Source: Actinomycetota bacterium (GTDB lineage: Bacteria > Actinomycetota > Acidimicrobiia > Acidimicrobiales > RAAP-2). Taken from it: 64,000 bases of DNA. Made by a program: the position numbers and the translations under genes. The stretch covers positions 434,001 to 498,000 of the forward strand of contig WLNI01000001.1 in NCBI GenBank assembly GCA_009699875.1, written 5' to 3'. Positions within the stretch are counted from its first letter, which is position 1; the number at the start of each line of letters is the position of its first letter. The notes under the pieces are model-generated. The model was not told the DNA's origin. It did no database searches and saw nothing but the letters and a program-made list of their open reading frames with translations. Positions 15,933 to 24,822 of this stretch are shown piece after piece.

Positions 15933-17840
15933 TTAAGCCGGTGGCTGTGGGGTTGGGGTGCTTGATGACGTGGTGCTGAAGAGGCAGAACCCGTTCGGTG
16001 AAGCCGTGGTTCCCGCAGCGTGCGCCAAGAAGGGTGCGTAGGGCCCAGTTGCGTACATGGTTTCTGCACCAGTTTGACCAACACCAAACGTTCCTTCTGG
16101 AATCGCAGTCTGATTGATCACACCAGTTGTTGCTCCCGCAGAGATTGGGTAAAACCCAGACGCCACGATGGTGTTCTGGATTTCAGTCAAGTAGGACTTC
16201 CCAGACTGAGGGTTGGTGATGCTGGCGGTACGTGGCGTGCAGAGGAACCCTGTTTCACCGACGTAGTTCAACGCCGCGGCCGTGGCTGCTGGTTGGCCAG
16301 CTTGGCTGTTATCGGCATAGACGTTGTAGACCAATCGAGTTGAAGGGAAGTGACCCGTCAAGATTGAAATCTGCGTCGGCATACATGGTGCTGGGTCTCC
16401 AGCGACAGTGGTGCAGACGACTGCAGGCTCACCGGTCGAAGGAATGTTTGAGGTCACAAGCGACCCACTTGCAAAGGTTCCAATTCCACCAAGTGCGAGG
16501 GTGGTTGCACCCGTTGCGTCTTGTGAGTACACCTTATACTGGTTGGTTGCACACGTTGCTGCAGTGTTCGCTCCACCTGCTGCAAGGCACTGCTGCTTAA
16601 AGAGCCCTGCTGAGTAGAAGAAGATCGAACGAGCGAGCACGTTTGCGTTCACCTGTGAACCGAACGTCCAGACTGTTGCAGCACCGGTACCTGTTGACGT
16701 GCATCCAAGCCACCATGCGTAGCACTTCGATGGCTTTGTCGCACCAGTCAAGGTGTAGGGAGCTGAAGCACTGGCATGCGTTGCCCCTGCATTCAATCCA
16801 CCGGCAAGGTTCGGGTTCGTCATGTTCTCTGGAAGTGCCGCCAGGTTGAGCTGGGCCACTTCGTTTTCGAAGATGTTGATCGGACCATTGCACTTTGCGC
16901 CAGATGGCTGGGTTGTCGCCGCAGTAGCGGTGACGAGGCCTCCAGCTGGATCTGCCAAGGTGTTCCCGGTGTCATAGCAGTTGGCGTAGAACGAACTGGT
17001 CTGAAGTGCGGTTGGGTCCGTTCCAAGCGTGGTCTTCCACGTGGACTGCGTTCCTGAACCGGTCTGAGCAGTAAAGACGATGATTGGGGCATTGCAGCCA
17101 CCGACCTGCGCCCAGTTCCAGAGGTTGCCCTTCCAAATTGCCGCTAGTTCTGACACGGTCAACTTTGGAATGTTGTAGGTGCAAGGTGTCGTTGACGCAG
17201 TGGTCTTCACATAGTGCGTCCACGTCACGCCATCCTTGGCGAAGGCCACAAAGTTCAGACCCTTGTTGTCACCCGTGGCGCTGTTGCTCGCTGCTCGAGA
17301 GGAACGAGCGTAGCTTGCGCCGTTGAAGACATTGAGGGCCCCCGTGGCGTAGCTGTACTTGTTATTGATGGCCGTCGCGCTCCCAGTTGCGGACTCGAGT
17401 TGGAGGATACCGTTCGATGAACCAATTGGTGGCTCTTCCACGACAATATCGCCAAATGGGTTGGTAGTCGTTGAGGTGCTCGCGTTGATTGGGTTCAATA
17501 CCCCACCATTGGTCTCTTGGGTCACAGTCAAACACGAGAAGTCAAGTGGCTGAATAGCGGTCGCACTCGCTCGGTCAATCGTCATCGTGCATTGAGGTGA
17601 CTCATTGTAGAGGAGGTCGAGTTTGTTCATCATTGGATAGGTCGTCGATGAACCAGTTCCAACAATGATGTGGTTGGCTCCAGAAGTTGGGACCGCAGTT
17701 GCATTTCCGACTGCACCCGCAGGTACCGCAGAAATCGCAAATGATCCAGCAACCGCAACAGCGGAGAGCCCGGTCACGAGTCGCATCAATCGATGCCGCT
17801 TCGGTGATTGAATTTCACCGCTTTCAAAGTTCGTTGTCAT
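15933..17840 (-). CDS. pstS: secreted phosphate-binding protein PstS, enlarged
   Basis: This 635-residue exported binding protein has a signal (LVTGLSAVAVAGSFAISAVPAGAV) without a lipobox. PstS marks follow: IIVGTGSSTTYPMM (phosphate loop), LTVSELAAIWKGNLWNWAQVGG and FTAQTGSGTQSTWKTTLGT, where GSGT contacts phosphate in the family. It is nearly twice the usual PstS length of 320-380 residues, with extra inserts containing several cysteines. The C-terminus ends in a short Ser/Thr/Pro tail. I chose ATG at 17840 to place a normal basic N-region before the signal. It is the first gene of the operon, and free secretion or retention through partners is unresolved. Confidence 0.85.
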   Translation of the reverse strand: MTTNFESGEIQSPKRHRLMRLVTGLSAVAVAGSFAISAVPAGAVGNATAVPTSGANHIIVGTGSSTTYPMMNKLDLLYNESPQCTMTIDRASATAIQPLDFSCLTVTQETNGGVLNPINASTSTTTNPFGDIVVEEPPIGSSNGILQLESATGSATAINNKYSYATGALNVFNGASYARSSRAASNSATGDNKGLNFVAFAKDGVTWTHYVKTTASTTPCTYNIPKLTVSELAAIWKGNLWNWAQVGGCNAPIIVFTAQTGSGTQSTWKTTLGTDPTALQTSSFYANCYDTGNTLADPAGGLVTATAATTQPSGAKCNGPINIFENEVAQLNLAALPENMTNPNLAGGLNAGATHASASAPYTLTGATKPSKCYAWWLGCTSTGTGAATVWTFGSQVNANVLARSIFFYSAGLFKQQCLAAGGANTAATCATNQYKVYSQDATGATTLALGGIGTFASGSLVTSNIPSTGEPAVVCTTVAGDPAPCMPTQISILTGHFPSTRLVYNVYADNSQAGQPAATAAALNYVGETGFLCTPRTASITNPQSGKSYLTEIQNTIVASGFYPISAGATTGVINQTAIPEGTFGVGQTGAETMYATGPYAPFLAHAAGTTASPNGFCLFSTTSSSTPTPQPPA

Positions 17841-17861
17841 GGGTATGTTCCCAATCCCTTC

Positions 17862-17914
17862 TCGCCTCAAGCTCTTCGCCTCAGGACTCAATTCGCTAGG
17901 TTTCTTCGCCTGAA
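17862..17914 (-). repeat. three short direct repeats in the pstS leader
   Basis: In transcript sense the pstS 5' leader holds TTCAGGCGAAGAA, CTGAGGCGAAGAG and TTGAGGCGAGAAG (starting near 17914, 17884 and 17870). These are three variants of YTSAGGCGARRA at 30- and 14-nt spacing, the last close to the start codon. They could be protein-binding sites in DNA or RNA. The role is unknown. Confidence 0.4.
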
Positions 17915-17953
17915 ACCCACCCCTTCCAAGGGGGAGATTTCACAACAGACCAA

Positions 17954-18008
17954 AACCTAGAGAATGGGTATGAACGAACCCCATCGAAGTTGTGACAGAG
18001 AGGTAAAC
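17954..18008 (-). promoter_or_regulatory. putative pstS promoter with PHO-box-like repeat
   Basis: On the minus strand TAGGTT (17959-17954) fits TANNNT as a -10 element. About 30 nt upstream lies GTTTACC-TCTC-TGTCACA (18008-17991), two 7-mers 11 nt apart resembling the GTTCACC direct repeats bound by actinobacterial PhoP. The second copy is a poor match, so this is tentative. The rest of 17841-18105 shows no coding frame. Confidence 0.3.
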
Positions 18009-18105
18009 ATCGAAACAATTTTCGCGTTCCAAAATCTCATCAGATGTCACACGTGAATGTGCCTAATCTCCGATTTCTGCCGGCTTTTGAGCCGAGATGG
18101 TGAAT

Positions 18106-20472
18106 TTAAAGTGAACTGCGGCGTCGGCGAGCCCCAACGACGAGAAGGACCAGGCCAATCACGCTGAGGGCGCTGAGCACCAGGCCGAAATTGACGGAGC
18201 GATCCGCACCGTAGGTGAGCTCGACGTGTCGTTGCATCGGGACAACAGCCATCAGGTTTGGGCTAATTCGATAGGGGCCCGTTGCCCCCGATACGTGCCA
18301 ACGGGGGTAGTACGAGACGCGAACAACAACTGGTTTCCCGATCTGGTTGACATCAAAACTGACTGAGGTAGTCGTTGAAGAGATGTTCGAGACAGCAGTT
18401 GGCACAATCGCTGTGGACGTGGTCGTCGCACTCGTCCCTCTCGGCCACGAAGACGGCCCCGGTGCGGCAAGCGGCACACCCCATCGGGCGGGTTCTCCAA
18501 ACCACGCCACGTTGGCGTCTTTCCAGGTACCTGAGGTTGCATCTATCCCTGGGACAACGACCGGCAGGTGCGTGAGCCCCTCCACCATTGGCGAATTATG
18601 GATGAGGTACACCGACCATGTGGTCTTCGTTGTTGCACTCCCATTTGCGGGCCAGGGGCCCGAACTGGCTACTTTGCTCAGCATTGGATCTCTGTCGGCT
18701 TGTGTGGTTACCGAAGAGCTGGTCGCCATGAAGTACTTCACGCCCAAAATCTGGAGTTGCTGAACTCCTTTGGCCACGTCAACGCCTCCATAGGGCAGCC
18801 CTACTTGGGGGTCCGAGGGTTGAGCGGAAAGCGCTGATTGGGTCAAGAAGTGGTAGGGCGTGGTCGCAGACGCTTCGAAGAAGAGACCTTCTTGGCTGCC
18901 GACACATCCATTGGTCCAATACGGGAGAAGCATTAATGCCATGGGAGTTCCAAAGCGATCTAAATTGGCGTTGTACTCCCACATCGCCCTCCCACACCCG
19001 TAGCGGGCGGTGACGTTCTTCATCGTCGAGATGACCCCTTGATATTCAGGGTAGGCAGGTTTGGCTTCGTAGCCCGAGTAGTTCCACGACGCCCATGATG
19101 AGACCTGGTTCGCACCAACCGTGATGCCAATCTTGCTCAACGCAGAAGGTGGAATGATCCCGGGGGCAAGTGGGGGCACGACGACACAGAGTGCCAACGC
19201 CAAAATCACAAGAGGGCCGGCTACAGCTCCAGGGAGCCACGGCGCCACAGGAGGACGGGGAAGATCCGCATCCTCAAGCAACGAGGTGGCGTAGCGTTCA
19301 ATCTTGCGTTTTCGCCAAGCTGTTGCGACTTCACGCGTCAGCTCTCCAACGGCCCAGCCGGCCAAGAGGTAGAGCGAGATGTACCAAAGCGGCAGAACTC
19401 GCTCGTTCCAGAGGCTTCCTTGCGGCAGGAGAATAAAGGTCAGAGCTGATCCCGCTGCGAGGATCGCGAACGTCACGACAAAACGGCTGGTCTTGTACAG
19501 CCCAATCCCAACACCAATTACAGCGAGGGCCACGACCCAGTAGTCAGCTCCTGGGAAGAGTTTTGCGAAAAAATCTGTGTCGTTCACGTAACCCATAGGG
19601 TTCGCCAGGCCTTGCCCTTGCACGAAGGGGATGAGCCACCAACACGAGAGGCCAACCCCAAGCACTCCGGTGCGAATCGCCCACCACAATGAGCGCTGGC
19701 GGGCCTGCCAGGAATCATCTCGATCCGTCACCTCGGCGAGGACGGTGTCGTCGCGAACAAACAGCCGATCGGGAAGCAGGCTCATGAGAATCAGAATGGC
19801 GACCCCGGCACCTGCGTAGAGGTAGGGGATCATGTGGGAACCCAGGCACAACGCCATCACCACTGGGGTAATGATGCTTCCCTTTCCGGTTCGGATGCCT
19901 CTCGCAAAGAGGCCGAGTACCAAAAACGACAGGGCCAAACAGAGCGAGAAGGCGTACTCCCCCGCCAGTGTCGAGAAGAGATTCCCTCCATCGATGGTGA
20001 AGGAAGAATCAAAAAGAAATGGCAGTGTCGAGATGGCTAACGCGCTCGGCAGTGGTGCTCGCAGCCGAAACATCCTTCCTAACCCATAGGCACAAATCGG
20101 CATCAAGAGAGAGCCAATCACCGTTGCGAATTTGAAGGCGACGCCGTAGGGAATGACGTAGGAGGCCAGCGCGGCGAGAAAGTCAGGGAAGACGAAGTAA
20201 TAGGTATAGAGAGGAAAGCCGTCGTACCAGCCCGGATACCAGCCGGTGAGGTGACCGTGAGAAAGCAAGTTTGTCCGCAAAAACTCAGGGAGCGCTACGT
20301 GAGCACCAGTGTCGCCACCGGTCGTAATCGTATTGGTCAAAAGTAGATTCGGGTGGAGTTGCCAGAGCGTGATCCAGATCACGCCTCCGATCGCCACCAC
20401 CGCAGCAAGGCGAGGGAGGTCCCTCGAGAAGTGAGAACGGCGATGCTTCGCCGATTTAAGACTCAGTGCCAT
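18106..20472 (-). CDS. large polytopic membrane protein, PTPS-related (PF10131-like)
   Basis: This 788-residue protein has about 10-12 membrane helices in the first two thirds, then a large extracytoplasmic domain (about residues 450-755), and a last helix followed by ARRRRSSL. The segment ITTGGDTGAHVALPEFLRTNLL, then GWYPGWYDGFPLYTYYFVFP, resembles the actinobacterial membrane family named after a 6-pyruvoyl-tetrahydropterin-synthase-related domain. That name reflects no known pterin activity. The layout recalls GT-C glycosyltransferases, whose acidic residue in the first loop would be the D of GGD. A role in surface glycan assembly is an inference. ATG at 20472 overlaps the CPBP gene by 10 nt, so the two are co-transcribed. 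Confidence 0.7.
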   Translation of the reverse strand: MALSLKSAKHRRSHFSRDLPRLAAVVAIGGVIWITLWQLHPNLLLTNTITTGGDTGAHVALPEFLRTNLLSHGHLTGWYPGWYDGFPLYTYYFVFPDFLAALASYVIPYGVAFKFATVIGSLLMPICAYGLGRMFRLRAPLPSALAISTLPFLFDSSFTIDGGNLFSTLAGEYAFSLCLALSFLVLGLFARGIRTGKGSIITPVVMALCLGSHMIPYLYAGAGVAILILMSLLPDRLFVRDDTVLAEVTDRDDSWQARQRSLWWAIRTGVLGVGLSCWWLIPFVQGQGLANPMGYVNDTDFFAKLFPGADYWVVALAVIGVGIGLYKTSRFVVTFAILAAGSALTFILLPQGSLWNERVLPLWYISLYLLAGWAVGELTREVATAWRKRKIERYATSLLEDADLPRPPVAPWLPGAVAGPLVILALALCVVVPPLAPGIIPPSALSKIGITVGANQVSSWASWNYSGYEAKPAYPEYQGVISTMKNVTARYGCGRAMWEYNANLDRFGTPMALMLLPYWTNGCVGSQEGLFFEASATTPYHFLTQSALSAQPSDPQVGLPYGGVDVAKGVQQLQILGVKYFMATSSSVTTQADRDPMLSKVASSGPWPANGSATTKTTWSVYLIHNSPMVEGLTHLPVVVPGIDATSGTWKDANVAWFGEPARWGVPLAAPGPSSWPRGTSATTTSTAIVPTAVSNISSTTTSVSFDVNQIGKPVVVRVSYYPRWHVSGATGPYRISPNLMAVVPMQRHVELTYGADRSVNFGLVLSALSVIGLVLLVVGARRRRSSL

Positions 20473-21281
20473 CCGAAAAGTGTCCCAGATGAAGAGGTAT
20501 ACGAGATGATCGCCAGGGAGTTAAATGCGATGTGGGTGACAATGCTCAGCCCAAGTCGACCCGTTCGATAGAACAACACCGCCAACAGTGCTCCAAAGAG
20601 GGCGAGGCCAGGGAGTTGAATCAACTCACCATGCACCACACCAAAAAGCAACCCATCGAAAAGGACAGCCAGAACAAGAATGATCCGCTTCCCCATGAGG
20701 GTCTTCACCAGAGATGAAAAACCAGCGAGTGAGCGAAAGAGCACGCCGCGAAAGAAGATCTCTTCAACAATCGGGGCGAGAACCAAGGTGCAGACAATAA
20801 TGACGAAGTAGCCCACTCCATGGCTGGACCCCGTCAACTTGGTAATCGGTGCGTCAAAGTCTTTGAGGTGACTTCGAAAGGGGAGGTACATCAAGCCAAT
20901 AAGGATTTGTGCTCCTATCCCGATCGGGATTCCCAAAAGATCCCAGGACGAAAAGCGAATCCCGAGAGTGTGGCGAGGTGCGCGACCAATATGGACAACA
21001 GCCCAAGCTGCACCGAGGAATCCCGCCCAAAGCCCAAAGAGGCTTGAGAGGATGTACCACTCTGGCGGTGATGTCGAATGAGCGAGGGAGCTCAGTTGTG
21101 AACTCTGGCCTTTGATCGCCGCCATCAGCGTCACCAGGCCCGTTGAGAACAACTGGCCAGCTACAAATCCCGCAAATGCTGCGAGCAGCCAGCGAAGTGC
21201 TTGTGAGCCACTGAGGGGATCGAGAAAGACGCCTTTGCCCTTCAATTGAACCGAGGGTGCCTCAGGTAGGGGTTGGCTCAC
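20463..21281 (-). CDS. CPBP family intramembrane protease
   Basis: This 272-residue membrane protein has about eight helices and the three CPBP (Abi/Rce1-like) motifs: VEEIFFRGVLFRSL (glutamates and arginine of motif 1), LLFGVVHGEL (motif 2 histidine) and VTHIAFNSL (motif 3). The family includes intramembrane glutamate proteases. I chose GTG at 21281 because TAACGT ends 7 nt before it; GTG at 21290 is an alternative, and the open frame extends further into the ftsH promoter. It diverges from ftsH, another membrane protease, and is followed by the PTPS-related membrane protein with a 10-nt overlap. Its substrate is unknown. Confidence 0.85.
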   Translation of the reverse strand: MSQPLPEAPSVQLKGKGVFLDPLSGSQALRWLLAAFAGFVAGQLFSTGLVTLMAAIKGQSSQLSSLAHSTSPPEWYILSSLFGLWAGFLGAAWAVVHIGRAPRHTLGIRFSSWDLLGIPIGIGAQILIGLMYLPFRSHLKDFDAPITKLTGSSHGVGYFVIIVCTLVLAPIVEEIFFRGVLFRSLAGFSSLVKTLMGKRIILVLAVLFDGLLFGVVHGELIQLPGLALFGALLAVLFYRTGRLGLSIVTHIAFNSLAIISYTSSSGTLFGWH

Positions 21282-21288
21282 GAGAGAC

Positions 21289-21294
21289 ACGTTA
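21289..21294 (-). promoter_or_regulatory. -10 element (TAACGT on minus strand), leaderless start
   Basis: On the minus strand TAACGT fits TANNNT and ends 7 nt before the GTG at 21281. No ribosome site precedes that start. Confidence 0.45.
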
Positions 21295-21349
21295 GTGAAG
21301 AAGCAGCCAGGCTCTTGAGCCCGATGCCAGAGGTGTGGCACCCTGCGCC

Positions 21350-21355
21350 TAGCAT
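21350..21355 (+). promoter_or_regulatory. -10 element (TAGCAT), leaderless ftsH start
   Basis: TAGCAT fits TANNNT and lies exactly 6 nt before the GTG at 21362, so transcription should begin at or next to the start codon. No ribosome-binding sequence is present. Confidence 0.55.
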
Positions 21356-21361
21356 GGACTC

Positions 21362-23371
21362 GTGGAAACCCCTGAGACTCCGGTCGAATCCAAGAAGTCA
21401 AAGAATCCCTTCATGAAGGATGGCCAGAAAAACTGGCGATGGATCTGGGCCCTTGTGGCCGTCGTCGCCCTTTTGGTCATTGTTGTTCCCTCACTTCTCC
21501 CTCACTCGAGTTCGAAGAATTTGAGTTATTCACAGTTTCTCAGCGATGCCAATAATCATCAGATTAAGACGGCAACCTTTGACAACTCCTCTGGCTCAAT
21601 CAACGGGACCTTCACCGATGGCGCCAAGTACAACTCCATGGGCTTTAATCCCCCCCTCCAAACCGATATCAACCAAGTCCGAAAAGACGGAGTCACGGTC
21701 AACGTCGTCACGCCTTCGAACACGCTTGCGACCTGGTTGCCGTACATCTTCTTCATCGCGATCTTTGGTGGGATGATCTTTTTCGTCTCACGCCAAGCAA
21801 GAGGCCAAATGAACGGCATTATGTCGGTTGGCCGCTCCAAAGCTCGCCTCTACTCCGAAGAGCACCCCTCAACCACGTTTGAAGACGTCGCCGGGTACTA
21901 CGGAGTCAAGCAAGAGATCAGCGAAGTCGTCGACTTTCTCAAAACCCCGGAACGCTTTAAAGAGATTGGCGCAAGCATCCCGAAAGGCATCTTGTTGGTC
22001 GGTCCACCAGGAACTGGAAAAACTTTGCTCGCTCGAGCGGTAGCCGGTGAGGCGGGCGTCCCATTTCTCTCGGTGACGGGTAGTGACTTTATGGAGATGT
22101 TTGTTGGCGTCGGAGCCAGCAGAGTCCGCGACCTCTTCCAAACGGCTCGGAAAGATGCACCCGCAATCATTTTCGTCGATGAAATCGACTCCATTGGCCG
22201 AAAGCGCGGTGCGGGAGTTGGTGGAGGTCACGACGAACGCGAACAGACGCTGAACCAGATGCTCTCAGAGATGGACGGCTTCGATCCTGCCGAAGGCGTG
22301 GTCATGATTGGTGCAACCAACCGGCCCGATATTTTGGACCCAGCACTTCTTCGTCCAGGTCGTTTTGACCGACAGATTGTTGTCCCGCTTCCAGACCTTG
22401 ACGAACGCCTGCCAATCCTCAAGGTGCACTGTAAAAACAAGCAGGTTGAACCCGACGTCGACCTTGAACTCGTTGCTCGAGGAACCCCTGGCATGAGCGG
22501 GGCAGATCTTGCCAATCTGGTCAACGAAGCGGCCCTCCATGCTGTTCGACGAGGTTCAACGTCGATTGCCATGATCGACTTTGAATCTGCGAGAGATCGC
22601 GTCCTGATGGGTCAACGACGAGACAGCTTGGTTCTCTCGGACGACGAAAAAGAACGTGTCGCCTTCCACGAAGGGGGTCACGCTGTTCTGGCCTACGTAC
22701 TTGAGCACGCTGACCCTGTCCATAAGGTCACGATTCTTCCGACCGGCATGGCGCTCGGGGTCACGATGCAGATGCCGATGGAAGAGCGTCATATCCATCC
22801 ACGTAACGAGATTGAAGATTCACTCTGTGTCCGAATGGGAGGCCGGGTCGCTGAACTCTTGGTCTATGGCGACCTCTCAACGGGTGCAGCAAACGACCTT
22901 GTCGGCAACACTGAACTTGCTCGTCGGATGGTTCGAGAGTGGGGCATGAGCGAGAAAATTGGTCCTGCAGCATGGGGTTCTCAAGGGCAAGTGTTCTTAG
23001 GTGACGACCTCATGCATACTCGTGACTATTCAGAAGACACCTCTCGAGTCATCGATGATGAAGTTGAGAGAATCCTTCGCGCTGAAGAGACGCGAGCGAC
23101 CGAGGTATTAACACTGCACCGTGGTGGACTCGAAGCTGTTGCTCGTGCACTCCTCGAAACTGAGACGCTTGATGGTACCCAAGTTGGCCAACTCGTTGAT
23201 GAAGCATTTGGACAGCCTGTTCATGCCAATGGACCAAAGGCGGTCGTCCCTTCGCTCAACGGCGCCTCGTTTGGCGAAGGGCACCAGCGACCGACCGTCT
23301 TAGATGAACCAACGAGTGACCAAGAGTGGGGGCCACCCGCATGGCCTGATGGAGAGATGCCCTCGGCCTAG
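21362..23371 (+). CDS. ftsH: ATP-dependent zinc metalloprotease FtsH
   Basis: This 669-residue membrane-anchored AAA protease has two membrane segments (about residues 27-46 and 124-143) around a periplasmic loop. The AAA module has Walker A GPPGTGKT, Walker [12 protein letters not shown] and the second region of homology [21 protein letters not shown]. The zinc site is HEGGH at residues 436-440; most FtsH proteins have HEAGH, a conservative change. The C-terminus is rich in Pro, Glu and Asp. FtsH degrades unassembled membrane proteins and some cytoplasmic regulators. It ends 2 nt from the convergent DUF5719 gene, with no visible terminator. Confidence 0.96.
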   Translation: METPETPVESKKSKNPFMKDGQKNWRWIWALVAVVALLVIVVPSLLPHSSSKNLSYSQFLSDANNHQIKTATFDNSSGSINGTFTDGAKYNSMGFNPPLQTDINQVRKDGVTVNVVTPSNTLATWLPYIFFIAIFGGMIFFVSRQARGQMNGIMSVGRSKARLYSEEHPSTTFEDVAGYYGVKQEISEVVDFLKTPERFKEIGASIPKGILLVGPPGTGKTLLARAVAGEAGVPFLSVTGSDFMEMFVGVGASRVRDLFQTARKDAPAIIFVDEIDSIGRKRGAGVGGGHDEREQTLNQMLSEMDGFDPAEGVVMIGATNRPDILDPALLRPGRFDRQIVVPLPDLDERLPILKVHCKNKQVEPDVDLELVARGTPGMSGADLANLVNEAALHAVRRGSTSIAMIDFESARDRVLMGQRRDSLVLSDDEKERVAFHEGGHAVLAYVLEHADPVHKVTILPTGMALGVTMQMPMEERHIHPRNEIEDSLCVRMGGRVAELLVYGDLSTGAANDLVGNTELARRMVREWGMSEKIGPAAWGSQGQVFLGDDLMHTRDYSEDTSRVIDDEVERILRAEETRATEVLTLHRGGLEAVARALLETETLDGTQVGQLVDEAFGQPVHANGPKAVVPSLNGASFGEGHQRPTVLDEPTSDQEWGPPAWPDGEMPSA

Positions 23372-23373
23372 TG

Positions 23374-24822
23374 TCAGCCTGTGCTCATCGGCACGCCGAC
23401 TAAATTTCCAACGCTCGGAACTGCTCCGCCTTGCAGGTCTTCACTCAGTGAGAGCGGACCAGTTGACGAGATCACAATGGAGTTCTTCTCGAGCGCCTTC
23501 AACACTGAAGTTGGCAGAAGGACCGCCGTCCCGGGAGAAATTTCTCTTCCCGTCAAGCCACTCACTGCCACTCCCCCTGAGGCCGTGACGAGTGAGGCAG
23601 ACACCGTCACTGAGGAACTCCCCATGTTGGTCAGGGAGCCGCCAAGTGGACCAGAACCTGTTCCGCCAACGAGAAGCCAGCGGCTTGCGTGCATGCTTGC
23701 TTCGTCACTCAAAATCACATTGCCCCACCCGCCGTGAAGTGCTCCAGAAACCTTCGTCAACATGCTCACTGCTACACCTGGCCCGGACGCCGTGACGTTG
23801 GCGGAGAACGTATCCGTCAAGGGAACCTTCGACGTGGGGACCATCGAAAGATTCCACACTGAATACGGTGCGACGACGTTGGTCCATGGTGCGACCCATC
23901 CTGAAGGGAGTCGCACGTGAACCGTCACATTTTGAGCTTGTGGCGTTGGGTTTGAGACAACGAGGGACATCTGTGTGGCCGGCGAGGCAACGCCACGAGA
24001 GAGCACCCAGTGGCGTTGAATACTCGGCTCCCCGATCGTGACACTCGCTCCAGCTGGTGATGGTGATACTTGGGTGGCAAAGGCAACGATTGTTCCTTGC
24101 GTGGCGCGAACTTGCGCCCCGAGGTTTGAAACGTGTGGGACCAGAGCGAGACCCGAAAGGACGACGATACTCCCTGGGTTGACCACGACTCCCTGAGCAT
24201 TTTGGGGTGCAACAAAACCGCTCTCTGTAGAAAACGAAGTGTTCACCACTGCCTGTGTGGTTGTTGGATTTACTAATGAAATGTCATAGGTCTCATTTAC
24301 CTGGGTCGAACCACCAGTGAAGTTCCAGACTGGTGACGTCGCAGCGGCACATGGGGTAGCTGAGCCATTCCCTGCTCCCGTCAATTTTTCAACAACACCA
24401 ACTCCGCCGCCATTGATCTCAATACCTACGCTGGTCCACCCATCTCCGCTGACAAGTCGCGACGGCTGAAGTGACGTGGTGGCTCCGGGAGCAATTTTTA
24501 GCGTCACAGAGCCCTTATTCCCCTTGTCATCAACCGCACTCGCCGTTGCTGATCTCGTGGAGGTTGAGCTATTCGCCAAGAGAACAATGCCGTCTGCGGC
24601 AGACCCTGGAGCTTCGCTGAACCCGCCACAAGTAAACGAAGATGACTCAGACGACGCGGGTGCGACTTCACCCACAGGAGAAGTCACCAACGACATTGGT
24701 GCGGGCGAGGACGTCGCCACGCTGACAATGACCAAAATGGCGAGAAGAAGAAAGGTCGCAATGAGGATCAGTGGTCTGCGACGACTCGTCTCTTCGGAGT
24801 GGCCGTGGCGTGCTGCGCTCAT
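23374..24822 (-). CDS. DUF5719 family secreted or anchored protein
   Basis: This 482-residue protein has a basic N-terminus, one membrane segment (about residues 18-36), then an extracytoplasmic Ser/Thr/Val-rich beta protein of repeated Ig-like segments (for example ISLVNPTTTQAVVNTSF and SLVVSNPTPQAQNVTVHVRLPSG). This matches the actinobacterial DUF5719 family, regularly encoded right after a large glycosyltransferase. ATG overlaps the stop of the 1093-residue glycosyltransferase (ATGA), so the two are translated together and probably act as a pair at the cell surface. The biochemical role is unknown. Recognition is by gene pairing and pattern. Confidence 0.75.
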   Translation of the reverse strand: MSAARHGHSEETSRRRPLILIATFLLLAILVIVSVATSSPAPMSLVTSPVGEVAPASSESSSFTCGGFSEAPGSAADGIVLLANSSTSTRSATASAVDDKGNKGSVTLKIAPGATTSLQPSRLVSGDGWTSVGIEINGGGVGVVEKLTGAGNGSATPCAAATSPVWNFTGGSTQVNETYDISLVNPTTTQAVVNTSFSTESGFVAPQNAQGVVVNPGSIVVLSGLALVPHVSNLGAQVRATQGTIVAFATQVSPSPAGASVTIGEPSIQRHWVLSRGVASPATQMSLVVSNPTPQAQNVTVHVRLPSGWVAPWTNVVAPYSVWNLSMVPTSKVPLTDTFSANVTASGPGVAVSMLTKVSGALHGGWGNVILSDEASMHASRWLLVGGTGSGPLGGSLTNMGSSSVTVSASLVTASGGVAVSGLTGREISPGTAVLLPTSVLKALEKNSIVISSTGPLSLSEDLQGGAVPSVGNLVGVPMSTG

